Positions 16,446-26,854 of a stretch of 64,000 bases of DNA are shown here, in pieces; the first letter of the stretch is position 1, and every line of letters starts with the position of its first letter. This stretch comes from Cristatella mucedo. Taxonomy: Eukaryota; Bryozoa; Phylactolaemata; Cristatellidae. Both the position numbers and the translations under genes were made by a program. Below the pieces are notes generated by a model that was not told the DNA's origin, did not search any database, and was given only the letters and a program-made list of their open reading frames with translations. The stretch is taken from positions 12,042,501 through 12,106,500 of the forward strand of contig WPIO01000004.1 in NCBI GenBank assembly GCA_009760855.2, written 5' to 3'.

Positions 16446-18960
16446 AGATGCCAATATGTAGACAAGCAGAAATGCTGGGTAGACAGCAGGTCTTCATTTT
16501 GCCAGCCACCAATCACAAAGGAAAGGATGTGCGCATGGCAAACATGATGATCACTTCCAAACAGTAGGAGCTCGTCTGTGAAGGCAGTGCACATCGGAGC
16601 CTGATTGAATGGAGAAGCAAGGGTGGCAGTACTTGTATCTTCCTCTGGTGGCACTTCAATGCTCTCCACTTTGAGGACTCACCTCTCCGGTCTTGTCATG
16701 CCGTTCATGCCCTAGATTAACTAGTGACACGTTTGTTCTGTGACTATCTTAGTAATCTATCCTCACTCTGAACTCGTGGGTTCTTCTGCTTGTTTCTGCA
16801 AAGTTCAGATCGGCTTGCCCTCTGCTTAGACCAGGAGATATTCTATGCAGCCTTTCTGATGCACCTATCGGGGTGAACGCTAGCATACCCTCAGAAAAAA
16901 ATCGAGACTAACACTACCCTCCCTGATGCACACACCCACATCGGTGGCTATCTTCGTATGAGCATACCCACACATTTCTGCATGCATATATTTTTCGTGC
17001 ATGCACCGATATGAACATACCGTCAGGGGTGCCTAGACACTTGTGCATATGCCCTCATGCGTGCTAGTACTACTAGGAGCACATCATACATATTTACACA
17101 TCGATCTTGTTTCCACAGAGGCAGAGATGCGTTTCCATTGCATAAAACCAGTTGTAAAATCTGGCTACTTCAGACTGCCGCACTGCCAGTGGCCAGTGAC
17201 CCTGTTGCCTGTCAGCTGATGTAGCCCATGAAGCATTCGTTTTGGAGAACTTCCGCCAGCGGTTGCCCGAGCCAGCAGCTCTGAGCTCGGCTAGAGCCAC
17301 TACGTTTTGGCAAGTAAAGCCCTTGGTCGAGCAGCAGCAAATGAGCATCTTCAGAGGAAACGGCAGAGGCCTTCAAACTCGGCAGACAACCGTCATGTGC
17401 TATTGTGGATTTCGATAGCCATCACCGGATGCAGCATTTGTGCAGCAAATATTCTCCCCGCCCCAAGCAAAGCTCTATTCGAGCACATGAACACCGTTTC
17501 TTAAGTCGGTAGGCGGTTGTCAGCAGTACCAGAGACACCGGCTGAATTCGCTGCCTTTCATTTTTCAAGATATTTTAGTATCCTCAGCCTACTGAACTGC
17601 CTGTGGATGGATTGGGTTCTCCAAGGGCACTGTAACAATGTCTTAATATTAATTATTATTTTTATTATTCTTACCCTGTGCAAGTTACAGTAGCGATAGA
17701 TTGACTTGACCCTCGAAGGCTTGTGGTCTAGATTCCTTCCATTCTAAATTCCTGCAGCTATGTACCTCCAAGGACCCTGAGGCAGCCAATTGAGCAATGC
17801 GGTGGCACAATCACTCTTTAGGGGACCTTGGTGCTGTCAGATGCTCAGCCTTCCACGATCGAATGATGCAACACTGAGGTCTTACTCGGGAGCAAAAATA
17901 TGCCGACTAGAAGGAAATTCTATTCAATCAGCATTTGCACGAGAATTTCAGCCTGCTGTCCTGCAGGATATTTGCCTGCATTTCGTACCGGGTTTTCAGG
18001 TGCTCATGCAAATAATGTGGCCACTTAGGCTGTTCAAAAGCTCACAATCGTATCACCGTCAGGACAGACTCGAGAGTGCAATCGTCAAATTTATTTTTTT
18101 TAGAAACCAGCAGACAAGATTCAATCGTTAAAGCCTGCTGCTTTGTCACTGGCCTCATTCGTCGTTTAGAGCTGCTCGAATTCCTTCTGCTGTTACGAGC
18201 TCCCACAAATGACCAGGTGGCACTAGCTGCACCAGATGTCGTCAGCTGGGGCAATGAGCAGCAGAGCTTCCTCCGAGACTAGCTGCCTGCCTCTTCACTA
18301 ACTGCCCTGATCCTGCTGGAGGAAAGCGTAGCAATAGTCAGAGCTCGCCCACGGCCAGCATGCCGGCGTAACCAAATTTGAGTTTCTCAGGAAGGCTTTA
18401 CCAGCTCGGAGTATCTATCGCTCCAGTCGTCATCGACCAACGCTATGTGTACTGACGACTTGACAATTGAATTGAAGCAAAACAAATTATAACCGTCAGC
18501 ATTTTTCACTGCTGTAGTCCTCCAAACATGGTGCATGTGCTCCCCCCTCGGAGGTAGCTAAGGTAGGCATGCACAAGCAAAGTATCGGGTCGTTGAAAAC
18601 GATGCCTCGTGTGCTGGCTGAAAGACGATGCTAGTTGATTATTATTAAAATTATATAACTATTCACTTTAATTTTTTTTATAATTATTTACTTTAAAATT
18701 TTAAAAATCGTATTTGCAATGCAAGGCATGGCAAGGCCAGTCCAACAAGGTCAGCTATCGTCCGTTGGCCGAAGTGCTTAAGGACCTTGGCGCTGGCATT
18801 TGCACCGAAGAACTGCTTCTGAGTACGTGACACTCCAGATACTCGTAGGGTCAGTATCGTTCATCGGGAGTGCACAGGCCAGCAGTCAAAGCATTGAGGG
18901 AGGTCTACGAAGAGTGCTTTCCAGGAAAGTCTCCACGAGACAATGCCACTGCCATTGTCC
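16446..18960. other. Long intron-like stretch with weak minus-strand exon candidates
   Basis: Unique sequence. Two minus-strand frames (near 16520-16665, containing SIEVPPEEDTSTATLASPF, and near 17190-17300, containing LAELRAAGSGNRWRKFS) have vague receptor-like character and could hold the missing D2 first half. Neither shows a Cys-x-Trp motif with clean splice sites. An AT-rich patch lies at 18630-18710. Confidence 0.25.
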
Positions 18961-18979
18961 TGGAGTACTAGTGACTTAC

Positions 18980-19063
18980 CAATAGCAAGCCAGCGGTTTC
19001 TGTAAAGTGGCACGACAATGACCACACTGACAAATACTGAACCAAAGAAAGCTTGCCTCCCAG
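18980..19063 (-). CDS. Possible transmembrane exon following the Ig exon (phase 1 to 1)
   Basis: An 84-nt segment between a TAG acceptor and a strong donor (ATTG|GTAAGT), phase-compatible with the Ig exon. It encodes GRQAFFGSVFVSVVIVVPLY followed by RNRWLAI: about 17 hydrophobic residues with a basic stop-transfer. If used, it would make a single-Ig membrane protein, either separate from or alternative to the downstream FN3 receptor. Confidence 0.4.
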
Positions 19064-20784
19064 CTATTCGTAAAGACACATAGCTGAAAGGAACCCAATT
19101 CGTTGGCATTATGCGTAAGCAAAGCTTCATCTGATGTTCGATCAAGTGACACGGCGGGCGATCGTGGTGCAAACACAGTGCAGGCCTGAGCAATGCTGTC
19201 AGACTCTACGAGTAGGCAAGCAAAGAATGTCTGCACTGCTCCTTACCATCGACGATGACCAGATTAAGGGTTCCTAGCAAGGTGCGTTGTTGCGTGCTGT
19301 CTGGCTCGCCAGGTGTGCACCTCTCTGGTGCTGAAGGTGGGTAACTCGGAGAAAGAGCACAGTAGCACGAGTAGTAGCCGGTGAGTGCCCTCGATGCATT
19401 AACCAACGAGACGATCGTGTGTGATTCGTTGAAGGCAACAGATGAGACAAATTCCTGTTCAGCCGATATTGAGACCCACTTGCGGTCAAGCGTGTGCATA
19501 CAGATCTGTTTTTTGCTATCGGCACACCGAGCGCAGCCTTCTTCAGGCCACGTGTCACCATTGCACATTAGATGTATGGTGCTTCCGATCAAACCAACGT
19601 AACCTAATATCAATGAAAGAGTTTGCAATCGCAGCATGTGAGCCAACGATTAAAAAGACATTAAATTTAATTCAACATGCAAAAAACGGAAATTCGTTGA
19701 CCTAGAAAATATCCTTAGGCACAATAAGTGTCGATGATTTGTGAGTGACAGCATTCATCAAGCCACTCCAAGCTCCTACTACGTGAGATTATGGGTTGTG
19801 CGATCGACGGTGCTGCCTCGCATCCCGTGATAAGCATGCAGCCAACAGTCTACCATGCCAATAAGATTAGCTGAAGTTTTAGGTTTCTTTTGGGTGCACC
19901 AGTCTCACAGTCTCAAAAAGTCCCAGCTAAGCTGACCAAATAATCATCAGCTGCAAACGAGCAGCAGCTCTTGAAGTTCATGCACAATGTATGATATGTG
20001 TAATAAATAGGCAAAATTCGGTTCAAAGACTAACCCACGTTGCTGCAAGCTTTGGTGCAAAATGTGTCCAAAAGTAAGATAAGCCACCACTAGTTTTGTA
20101 ATACTTCAAACTCGGGACTCAATCGTGTGGCTGTGGAGATTATGTGCTACCAGTGAAGGAGCTTCTCCGATCTAGTCTGATTAACTTTACTAGTATAAGT
20201 GCAATCAAGTACGGCTGACTCAATTTTCGTGATCGAGCCAAGTTCCCGAAAGCACAGATTGGAGGGAAAGATCGGTCATCTTTAGCGATTGCAAGGGCTA
20301 CTCCCTTCTATCGGCTACTAATTGTAATTATGCAGAAATTGAATTCATCTTCGTAAAATATGGCATAAAATTGCATTCACATGAAAGGTTGTCGGTTAAA
20401 CTATTGGCTTGGGAAAAACGGCGACACGTGCTGCAGACCACGTAGGCCGTGCATATATGCAGCCTTTGTGGATCCACATATCGCACCTCAAACCAAGCAA
20501 TGCGCAACTCACGTTTCTCTCGCCCAGCTTGGTCAGCAGTAAAACCTGAAACGTAGCTCCAAATAATCAACTGGCCTGGCATATGCCCTGCTCCGGTAGA
20601 CTCAAGAAGTGCTACTGTTCATTGCGCCTAAGGCAAACGAAATCGATGAGCCGCACTCACTTGCCGGGATGAAGCAAGCAGATCCTGCCGAAAGCAGCAT
20701 CATCGACGTGCCAATCAAGATTAGCACAGGCTGTTGCCACTGCCACCGCCACTGAGACATTGGCTTGCTGAGCTGAACAATCAT
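18980..20784 (-). CDS. Signal peptide plus Ig-like exons (receptor 5' end or small Ig receptor)
   Basis: Span of a signal-peptide exon (20661-20784), an optional 33-nt exon (20513-20545), an Ig exon (19247-19603) and a possible TM exon (18980-19063). All internal junctions are phase 1, the phase typical of shuffled extracellular domains. The gp130, G-CSFR and IL-6R families begin with an Ig domain upstream of the CRH, so these may be the first exons of the receptor at 2.3-11 kb. The alternative is an independent Ig-TM gene on the same strand. Confidence 0.5.
19247..19603 (-). CDS. Ig-like domain exon (phase 1 to 1)
   Basis: A 357-nt exon, acceptor CTCTTTCATTGATATTAG, donor GATG|GTAAGG. It encodes YVGLIGSTIHLMCNGDTWPE at the start and NASRALTGYYSCYC near the end, closing with TLLGTLNLVIVD. 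Seen: B-strand L-x-C, F-strand G-x-Y-x-C with the preceding small residue, a hydrophobic G strand, N-glycosylation sites NES and NAS, and extra Cys pairs. About 119 residues, slightly long for one Ig domain. Confidence 0.68.
20513..20545 (-). CDS. Possible 33-nt micro-exon (phase 1 to 1)
   Basis: Flanked by CTACGTTTCAG and AAAC|GTGAGT. It reads FTADQAGREK and keeps frame between the signal-peptide and Ig exons. The signals are good, but so short a match could be chance. Confidence 0.3.
20661..20784 (-). CDS. Signal-peptide exon (phase 0 to 1)
   Basis: From ATG at 20784 (an internal ATG at 20760 is an equally good start) to donor CGGCAA|GTGAGT. It encodes MSQWRWQWQQPVLILIGTSM, then MLLSAGSACFIPA: a basic/aromatic n-region, a hydrophobic core of about 15 residues and a small-residue cleavage region (AGSA). 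The exon ends in phase 1, as signal-peptide exons of Ig and cytokine receptors usually do. Confidence 0.6.
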
Positions 20785-20984
20785 GGCAATCGACTGCTGG
20801 ACCGTGCATCTACCTCGAAGTTGAAGATCAGTCTGCAGTTTAGTGCCACGGCTAACAAACATCCTAGAACGAAGTATCGCAATCACATGTTTTATAACAG
20901 AAAAATACAGCCTAGAGGGCAGGGTTGGTGCTAGCCTTGCGGTTAGGTAATTTTCAATGACGACTCGACGTGATAAAGCCACCT

Positions 20985-22300
20985 TCATCTTTTTGGAAGG
21001 ACTTGGAAGGACTTCTTTCAAAAGTTACTCGAGCACCAACATGCTGACAGAAATAAAATTGTTGACTTATAATGGTGATATGGCTAAAAAAATATTTCTT
21101 TTGACCAGACCGAGCCCGGTGAGATGCAAGAAGACAGTATGATAACGTGGTCCAGCATATAAGGGGTTCTCAAATATACTACGGCTATATCGACTCCCTT
21201 GCTCTAGAAACGAGTATAGCTGACCAAACCTGCTGCCGCCACCGCCACCGCTGCTGCTGCTGCTTCTAAGCTGCTCACGCTAGCTGCCGAGACTGTGCAA
21301 AGTGACATCGGAGCCTAGCTTGCCTGCCTACCTCGAGTCCTAGCAATACAGTGCCAGCATTGCGGAAGAGAAAGTTGCAGCATTACCTAAACAGGCACTT
21401 ACTACAGCTAGCCGGCTACAGCACTGGGGTACAGTTCGCGCCACTGGCCCTCGAGTGTGCATGAGAGATCAAAGGCGAATGTGCGACTGGTCGGCTGCTG
21501 ACTGGTTGGGGCTTTGCCTATTCTGGCAGGAAAGCCACAAGCTGGCTACCAAAAACACTGAGTCTAATTGAGAACAACAGCCGGATGAAGGTAGACTGCG
21601 GCCATGTGAAGCTGGTTACCTTTGATTGCTTATCCTCACCGTCAACAGGCAGACTATTAAACTACACCAAAGTGGTATTATTCACCCTTACACTGAATGC
21701 AGCAGGAGTAGCAATAGCATGCAAGCCAGGCTAGGCAGCTGCCGGGACAGACAATGGTCCAAGGCTGGGCATTGTACAGCCTGTAGGTACCTACCGGTAC
21801 AGGTAGCACTGAGTGGCATAATCAAGATAGCTGGACTACTGCAGCAGTCAAATCTAGAATGATGACCATGCCGCACATATTAGTGACTGGTGCAACAGAA
21901 GTATCATGCTCTGAAAGGAATGCTAATCTTAGCTTGCCTCACACCTCATCAGACCTCGGCTGGTGACCAGCTACCGAACTGGTCTGCTCGGGCAGTCAGA
22001 GGAGCAAAGCCAAGATAACAGTGCTGCTAACGCAATAATGCAATGTTGTCCCTGGATGCTAAGTGTCAGTGTCGAACTTCTTATGCCTATTAAGTATTGA
22101 AAATGGCCATTCATCCCAGAAGAGGGATTGACGTGAAATTAGCCGAATGCCGGTGGCAAAAACTGACGAATTCGCATTCTTTTGTTTCGCATTTAGTCGG
22201 AAAAACCAGCAAATGAATCAAAATTAACCTCTATTAACTCTGAAGACATGCACCAATGACCAACCAAAAGGGCTAAAAAATGAGTCGGTTCTGTAGATTT
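20985..22300. other. Unannotated spacer
   Basis: Unique sequence with a short CCG/CTG cluster near 21232-21264. No gene or known repeat was recognised. Confidence 0.4.
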
Positions 22301-22309
22301 TTTGCTATA

Positions 22310-24430
22310 ATTCAATTTGTTTGCAGAGGCCTATAAACATTATCCCTTATCATGTTTTGTGTTACACAGTCCTTGGTAACGACGTTCAAAGTCCTGTATA
22401 TTCGGGTGAAACCACTCGCCTTGGTCCACTGAGTATGTTCAATGTTATCCTTGAGTTTGTCGAGATGAGCACCACAAATACGAACTTCGAGAGATATTGT
22501 TCCACCTAGTTTGGTGTAAATCGTTATGATAGCCTGAACCAGCTGTTCAGACTTTCCAGCCTTTAATTGCCCAGAAAGCTTTGAAGCCCTGCAAAGAAAC
22601 TGTTCCAAGCTGCTATGTCAGTCCAGTTTAGCTTCTCTGCAAATTCATCGAAGATCTTAATCTTTCGTCCCACAAGGATAGCAGCTTTGGCCTTTGAATC
22701 CGAAAGCTGTGTAAAGACACTCTGGAGTGATTTGAAAGCTGACAATGGAGTGTCTAGAGCCGCGACAAATAGTTTGATAAGTATAATATTCATTGATTTA
22801 TATGGCACTTTGGAGATTGTAATCTCTTTCTAAGCATATTGCATGTGCTATAAAGGAGGCATGTCAACATGATTGGTGATAACATGTACAGTGTCAGCAC
22901 TAACAAGCGCATAAAGGAGAAGTCAAACGGACCCCAAAAATGCTGTGAGGAACTGGTGCATTTTTAGCTTTGATTTAAACATCGTCAAGCCGCGGTATGT
23001 TTTACTTCATGCAGGATTTCCGGGCTTTGGGAGCATACGATCTAAATGGAAGTCTCCAAAGGATTTGAGATTGGTTTGAAGCACATCTACATGACTTGAG
23101 TCAGAAGAGTAGGTGGTACAATGCCTAGCCTAGTTGTGGAGTCTTTCATAGAGGTAGGCTGGAGCAAGGGAATGAAGGAACCTAAAAGTGAGTGACTAAA
23201 CTTTAAAGTCAATACACTGCTTGATGGGAAGCAAATGTATATCAGCTCAAAGTGGTGTAGTGTGGCATCTTTGATGCGCTCACGACAGGCACACCTGGCT
23301 TTTGGGTTTTTAATCTAGTGTAAGCGCATGGTTGCATAGGCCGGAAGACCTACAAGCAGCGAGTTACAGAACTCAACAGGATGTCACAAATTCATGGACC
23401 AACTTGGATGCGGCATCCTGTCTATCTAACGCCGAATTTTCACAATTTTAAGTAGCTGAAAGTTTGCAGCTTTGGCTGTTGAGCGGAAATCTACCTGCTT
23501 TCTGCTACGAAACCGTGAAAAAATTGTTGGCAGTGGCATCTGTATCTTCCGAGGGTCTACCAACGGCTCCCACTTGATTTTGTTCTTCACGACAGAAAAC
23601 TCGGCCACTGTGGCCAGTCCCTCTTGAGATAGTGCATCTAAGTGTCGCGGCTGTCTTGCAATGCAAAGAAAATGAGGTACTTTGTATAACCGCCTTGAAG
23701 ACTCGTCAGGATTGTCATCATATTTGTCTCCCGAGATCTCCTGGCCATATTGCTATACTTCTTAAGGCACTCAGCAACAACTTGACACTGGCATCGTTCT
23801 CTTTGAGATGCACTGCGTGAGCCAAAGTAGGAGACCGGTATTTGTTTTCTTTATAATGCAACACGGCTTTGAGGCTCCTGAATGAACTGTCTGTGCATGT
23901 AAGTGCCGTATTAGGATTGCAGGCGATTCCATTAGCTTCGAATATATAGGCCATACCTTATTGTTGCAGAACCACAGACCAGTTTTTTCCGGCTGAAAAA
24001 GCAGAGGAAAATGTTATCTCTGATCTGTTACTTTCACACAATCGTTCAACAAATTCTACTGCTCGAGCCCATGTCTCGTAGGCTCAACATTGGTGATCAG
24101 ATCACTGAGGTCTGTCTGACTGGGGAAGTATGGCTTTCTGTCATCAGCCACATCTGTGAATTACAAAATCTGGAATAGCAACATCTTTGCTGTCTGACTT
24201 ACTGCTTTCGCCTGATAATGGCTGATTTGTCTCCGAAAGGGTTGGGACAGGGAGCTCAGAGTAGAATGGTATTCAGGAGACGAGTGAAGGACTGCGTGGT
24301 TACATGACAGGAGGTGCGATCTTGCCTGTTTGACGTTTGGATGAGTCTGCCATGCAGAAGTAGCAGTTGCTTGAGTGGTCAGTAGGTTCATGCCAAATTT
24401 GTGGCATTGCTGCCTTCATAGATCTCTGTT
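22310..24430 (-). pseudogene. Broken copy of a multicopy invertebrate gene family, split by L2-A
   Basis: Minus-strand fragments in order: WHEPTDHSSNCYFCM (near 24400), ARAVEFVERLCESN, then CTDSSFRSLKAVLHYKENKY and RSPTLAHAVHLKENDASVKL, and after an L2-A insertion GRKIKIFDEF, AAWNSFFAGLQSFLG and GGTISLEVRICGAHLDKLKD. I recognise this order (C-Y-F-C box, S-x-R-S-L-K-A-V-L, H-S-V-x-L-K-E, AW-x-F..FLG, S-L-K-x-H-x-x-x-x-H-L-D) from an uncharacterised, probably transposon-borne family common in arthropod and cnidarian genomes. Multiple stops and frameshifts. Function unknown. Confidence 0.65.
22800..23425 (-). mobile_element. L2-A LINE 3' portion, inserted in the pseudogene
   Basis: Begins (3' end) with the stem-loop relic (ggagattgtaatctctttct) near 22812, then the 3' UTR 'gcatgtcaacatg..' and RT C-terminal sequence to about 23425, all reverse strand. 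Confidence 0.78.
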
Positions 24431-24660
24431 CTTCCCTGTGCCAGCCTTAAACATACCAGAATTATATTAATTAAAAATAATATATCTCAAATTATCCGAT
24501 ATCGTGCAAGAAACTCCATCTAGCCAGCATCAACTGTTTACTTAACCTTCAATAGATTTCAACAGCGTTAGTATGCGAATGAGGTGCCCAGTTTGTTCAA
24601 GCACTTAGCATAATGCATCTGGTGGGTGCAAGCAGCCGCTCGATACCATTTCAATCAAAT

Positions 24661-25106
24661 GAACCTATTGGCGGGACCCGGGTCCCCCCGCAAAGGCCTC
24701 ATGCTCAAGTGATTGTTTTCTAGAAAGTCGTCAAAATCGTAGAAAAACCTCATGTTCAATTATACCTGTCATGTCAAAATGGAGGATGCCAACGCAGTTT
24801 CCGAATCCCCTCACGGCACTGTAAACAGAGTTCGAAAATAAAAAACTGGCCGTTGGTGTCGAAACGCCGAAGACGAAACAAGGGGGCCGGAAGAAACATC
24901 CTCTACAGCTTGGCCAAACCTCATTCCTGCCTTTCATTGCCAACAAGTAGAGAATAAAAATTGAACTCTGATCGCGATTTAGCTTTATTGACCTAAAGAA
25001 TACGATTGAGCCTATAACTAGGTCTATCTGACTATTATTCACTGTGTTACAGAGTTTTTGCGAGACCCGGGTTCTTTTTGGGACCCGGGTCCCTGTCAAT
25101 AGGTTC
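24661..25106. mobile_element. 446-bp MITE-like element with ~27-bp terminal inverted repeats
   Basis: Ends GAACCTATTGGCGGGACCCG and, as reverse complement of the right end, GAACCTATTGACAGGGACCC. Both continue into GGGTCCC. The flanking AAAT at 24657-24660 and 25107-25110 may be a 4-bp target duplication. An open minus-strand frame covers much of it but has no recognisable domain. Confidence 0.75.
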
Positions 25107-25449
25107 AAATAGGAAAATCTCTATTCTCCCTCATTTGCAATAATATAAACTAAACATTTTACACAAGGCATCTCTGCTGCAGTTATATTGAAACCACTCC
25201 ATAGAGTAATATCTGCCTAACTCTCATTAACTAGCGTAGCAGTACAACTAGTGCAATAAGTGCAAACTTAACTTTCCCACAATGCAAGCCAGCATAACCT
25301 GGGAATTTCAAAACAGCATGTCCTGAACACAGGGACAAGGGTTTTGCCGAACACTTGCTAATTTCTACTTATTAGTTATAAAGAATTAAGAAAGGCCAAA
25401 AAATTAAATCTCTTTCCTAGTTACCTCAAGCTATACATCAAGTCTTGCC

Positions 25450-25928
25450 ATTATCTGAGTCGGCCAGTTATGGGAGGGGTGAGGTGGCCAGCTGCTAGCC
25501 ACCAGTCCAAGGCAAGACCAGTGGATTGAGCCCTCCTCTTCAAGTGGGGAAGTAGATCTGATAGGTAGGATGGAGCTAAAGAATGAAGGGACCTAAAATT
25601 GAGTGACAGAACCTTGAAGTTGATGCACTGCTTCCCTGAGAGCCAGTAAAGGTCACCTAGAGGTGCTGTGATGTGGCAACTTCGAAGCTCACGATAGACA
25701 AGCCGAGCTGCGGAGTTTTGCACCAACTGTAAGTTCCTGAATGCACAGGCCGGAAGACCAGCAAACAGTGAGTTAGAAAAGTCAAGGCTGCATGGACCAA
25801 TTAAAATGTTGCATCCCGGTCTCAATGAGTCCAAGTTTTAGCAATGTTTTGTAGCTGAAAGCAGGCACAGTTGACTCGGGAGCAGATACGGTCGTCAAAT
25901 GAAAGGTCACTTTGAGATAGGACCAAAA
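25450..25928 (-). mobile_element. L2-A LINE, downstream half of an interrupted copy
   Basis: Minus-strand RT C-terminal sequence ([20 protein letters not shown], then LVYRELRSCHIT) ending 3' near 25450 without the tail. With 26855-29140 it is best read as one L2-A split by SINE-B and L2-B insertions, with about 220 bp lost. Confidence 0.78.
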
Positions 25929-25929
25929 A

Positions 25930-26090
25930 TTTACTAGCTGATTTAACAGCCTTTTTTATGTAGCGACAGAAAAGCCTTTATGGTTATCACCACAGCGGCG
26001 ATAAAGATTGCCCACCACCGCTTTCGAACCCACGACCTCGGAACCGAAGTCGGGAAAAGTAACCGCCTTACCCAGTGAGCCATCATGGAT
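25930..26090 (-). mobile_element. SINE-B copy
   Basis: Minus-strand copy: A-box side 'GGCTCACTGGGTAAGG', B-box GGGTTCGAAAGC, then the GATAACC..GGCTTTTCTGTCGC block and the AGCTAGTAAAT end. Confidence 0.85.
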
Positions 26091-26269
26091 CACCGACAAC
26101 CCAGGACACCTAGTTTTCATGCAGATTCAGCATGTGCTGGACATATGCTGGTTGAGCCGATTGTGAGCGTTAGGTTTTCCAATTTCTAAGTCACACTTCG
26201 TTTGTCCATAAGTAGGGAGTTGGTTTTTATTATCATTCAGTTTAAGAAAATTTGCGGCTTTTCATGTAT

Positions 26270-26852
26270 GGATGTCATCCAACATTCAGCAAGGTAGTTG
26301 AGGGAATTCGCGTGTCTCCTTTGCTGAAAGAGCTAGAATGGTTGCCGGTTGAGCAAAGGATACAGAGCAAAGTTCTTACGCTGACCCACAAGGCCCACCA
26401 CGGCTTGGCTCCTTCGTACCTAGCTGAACTGCTGCATCAGTTTCAGCCTGTTCGCGCCCTCAGGTCCTGTGTGGAAAATAAATTAGCTGTCCCATTCCTC
26501 CGCTTAAAGACAGTTGGCGACAGAAGCTTTAGCTCTGCAGGTCCTAGACTGTGGAACTCGCTTCCACAATTCTTACGCAACGACATCTACTCTCCAACTG
26601 CTGACTATGGCACATCTTTTTCAGCGGTCCTGAACTGCTACTTCTATGCTACTCACTACCTCAACTGCTCTCCTAACTCTGCTATGCTTCCCACTTTCTC
26701 TTTGTTGCGTGAGACGAAGTCTGTTGGCTACCGAATGCGTACCGAAAGCCGCTTAGGCTGTGAGTGCGCTATACAAAACTCTCCTGCGTAACACCCACAT
26801 GGTCTTTATGACTTTGTGGAGTTACTGACGGAGATACATTACATTCGATGTG
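26270..26852 (+). mobile_element. L2-B LINE, RT C-terminus and 3' end
   Basis: Encodes [34 protein letters not shown] and [13 protein letters not shown], then the family's Cys-rich C-terminal end. It finishes with the 3' UTR (gtctttatgactttgtggag) and ttacatt near 26850. 5'-truncated. Confidence 0.9.
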
Positions 26853-26854
26853 CT

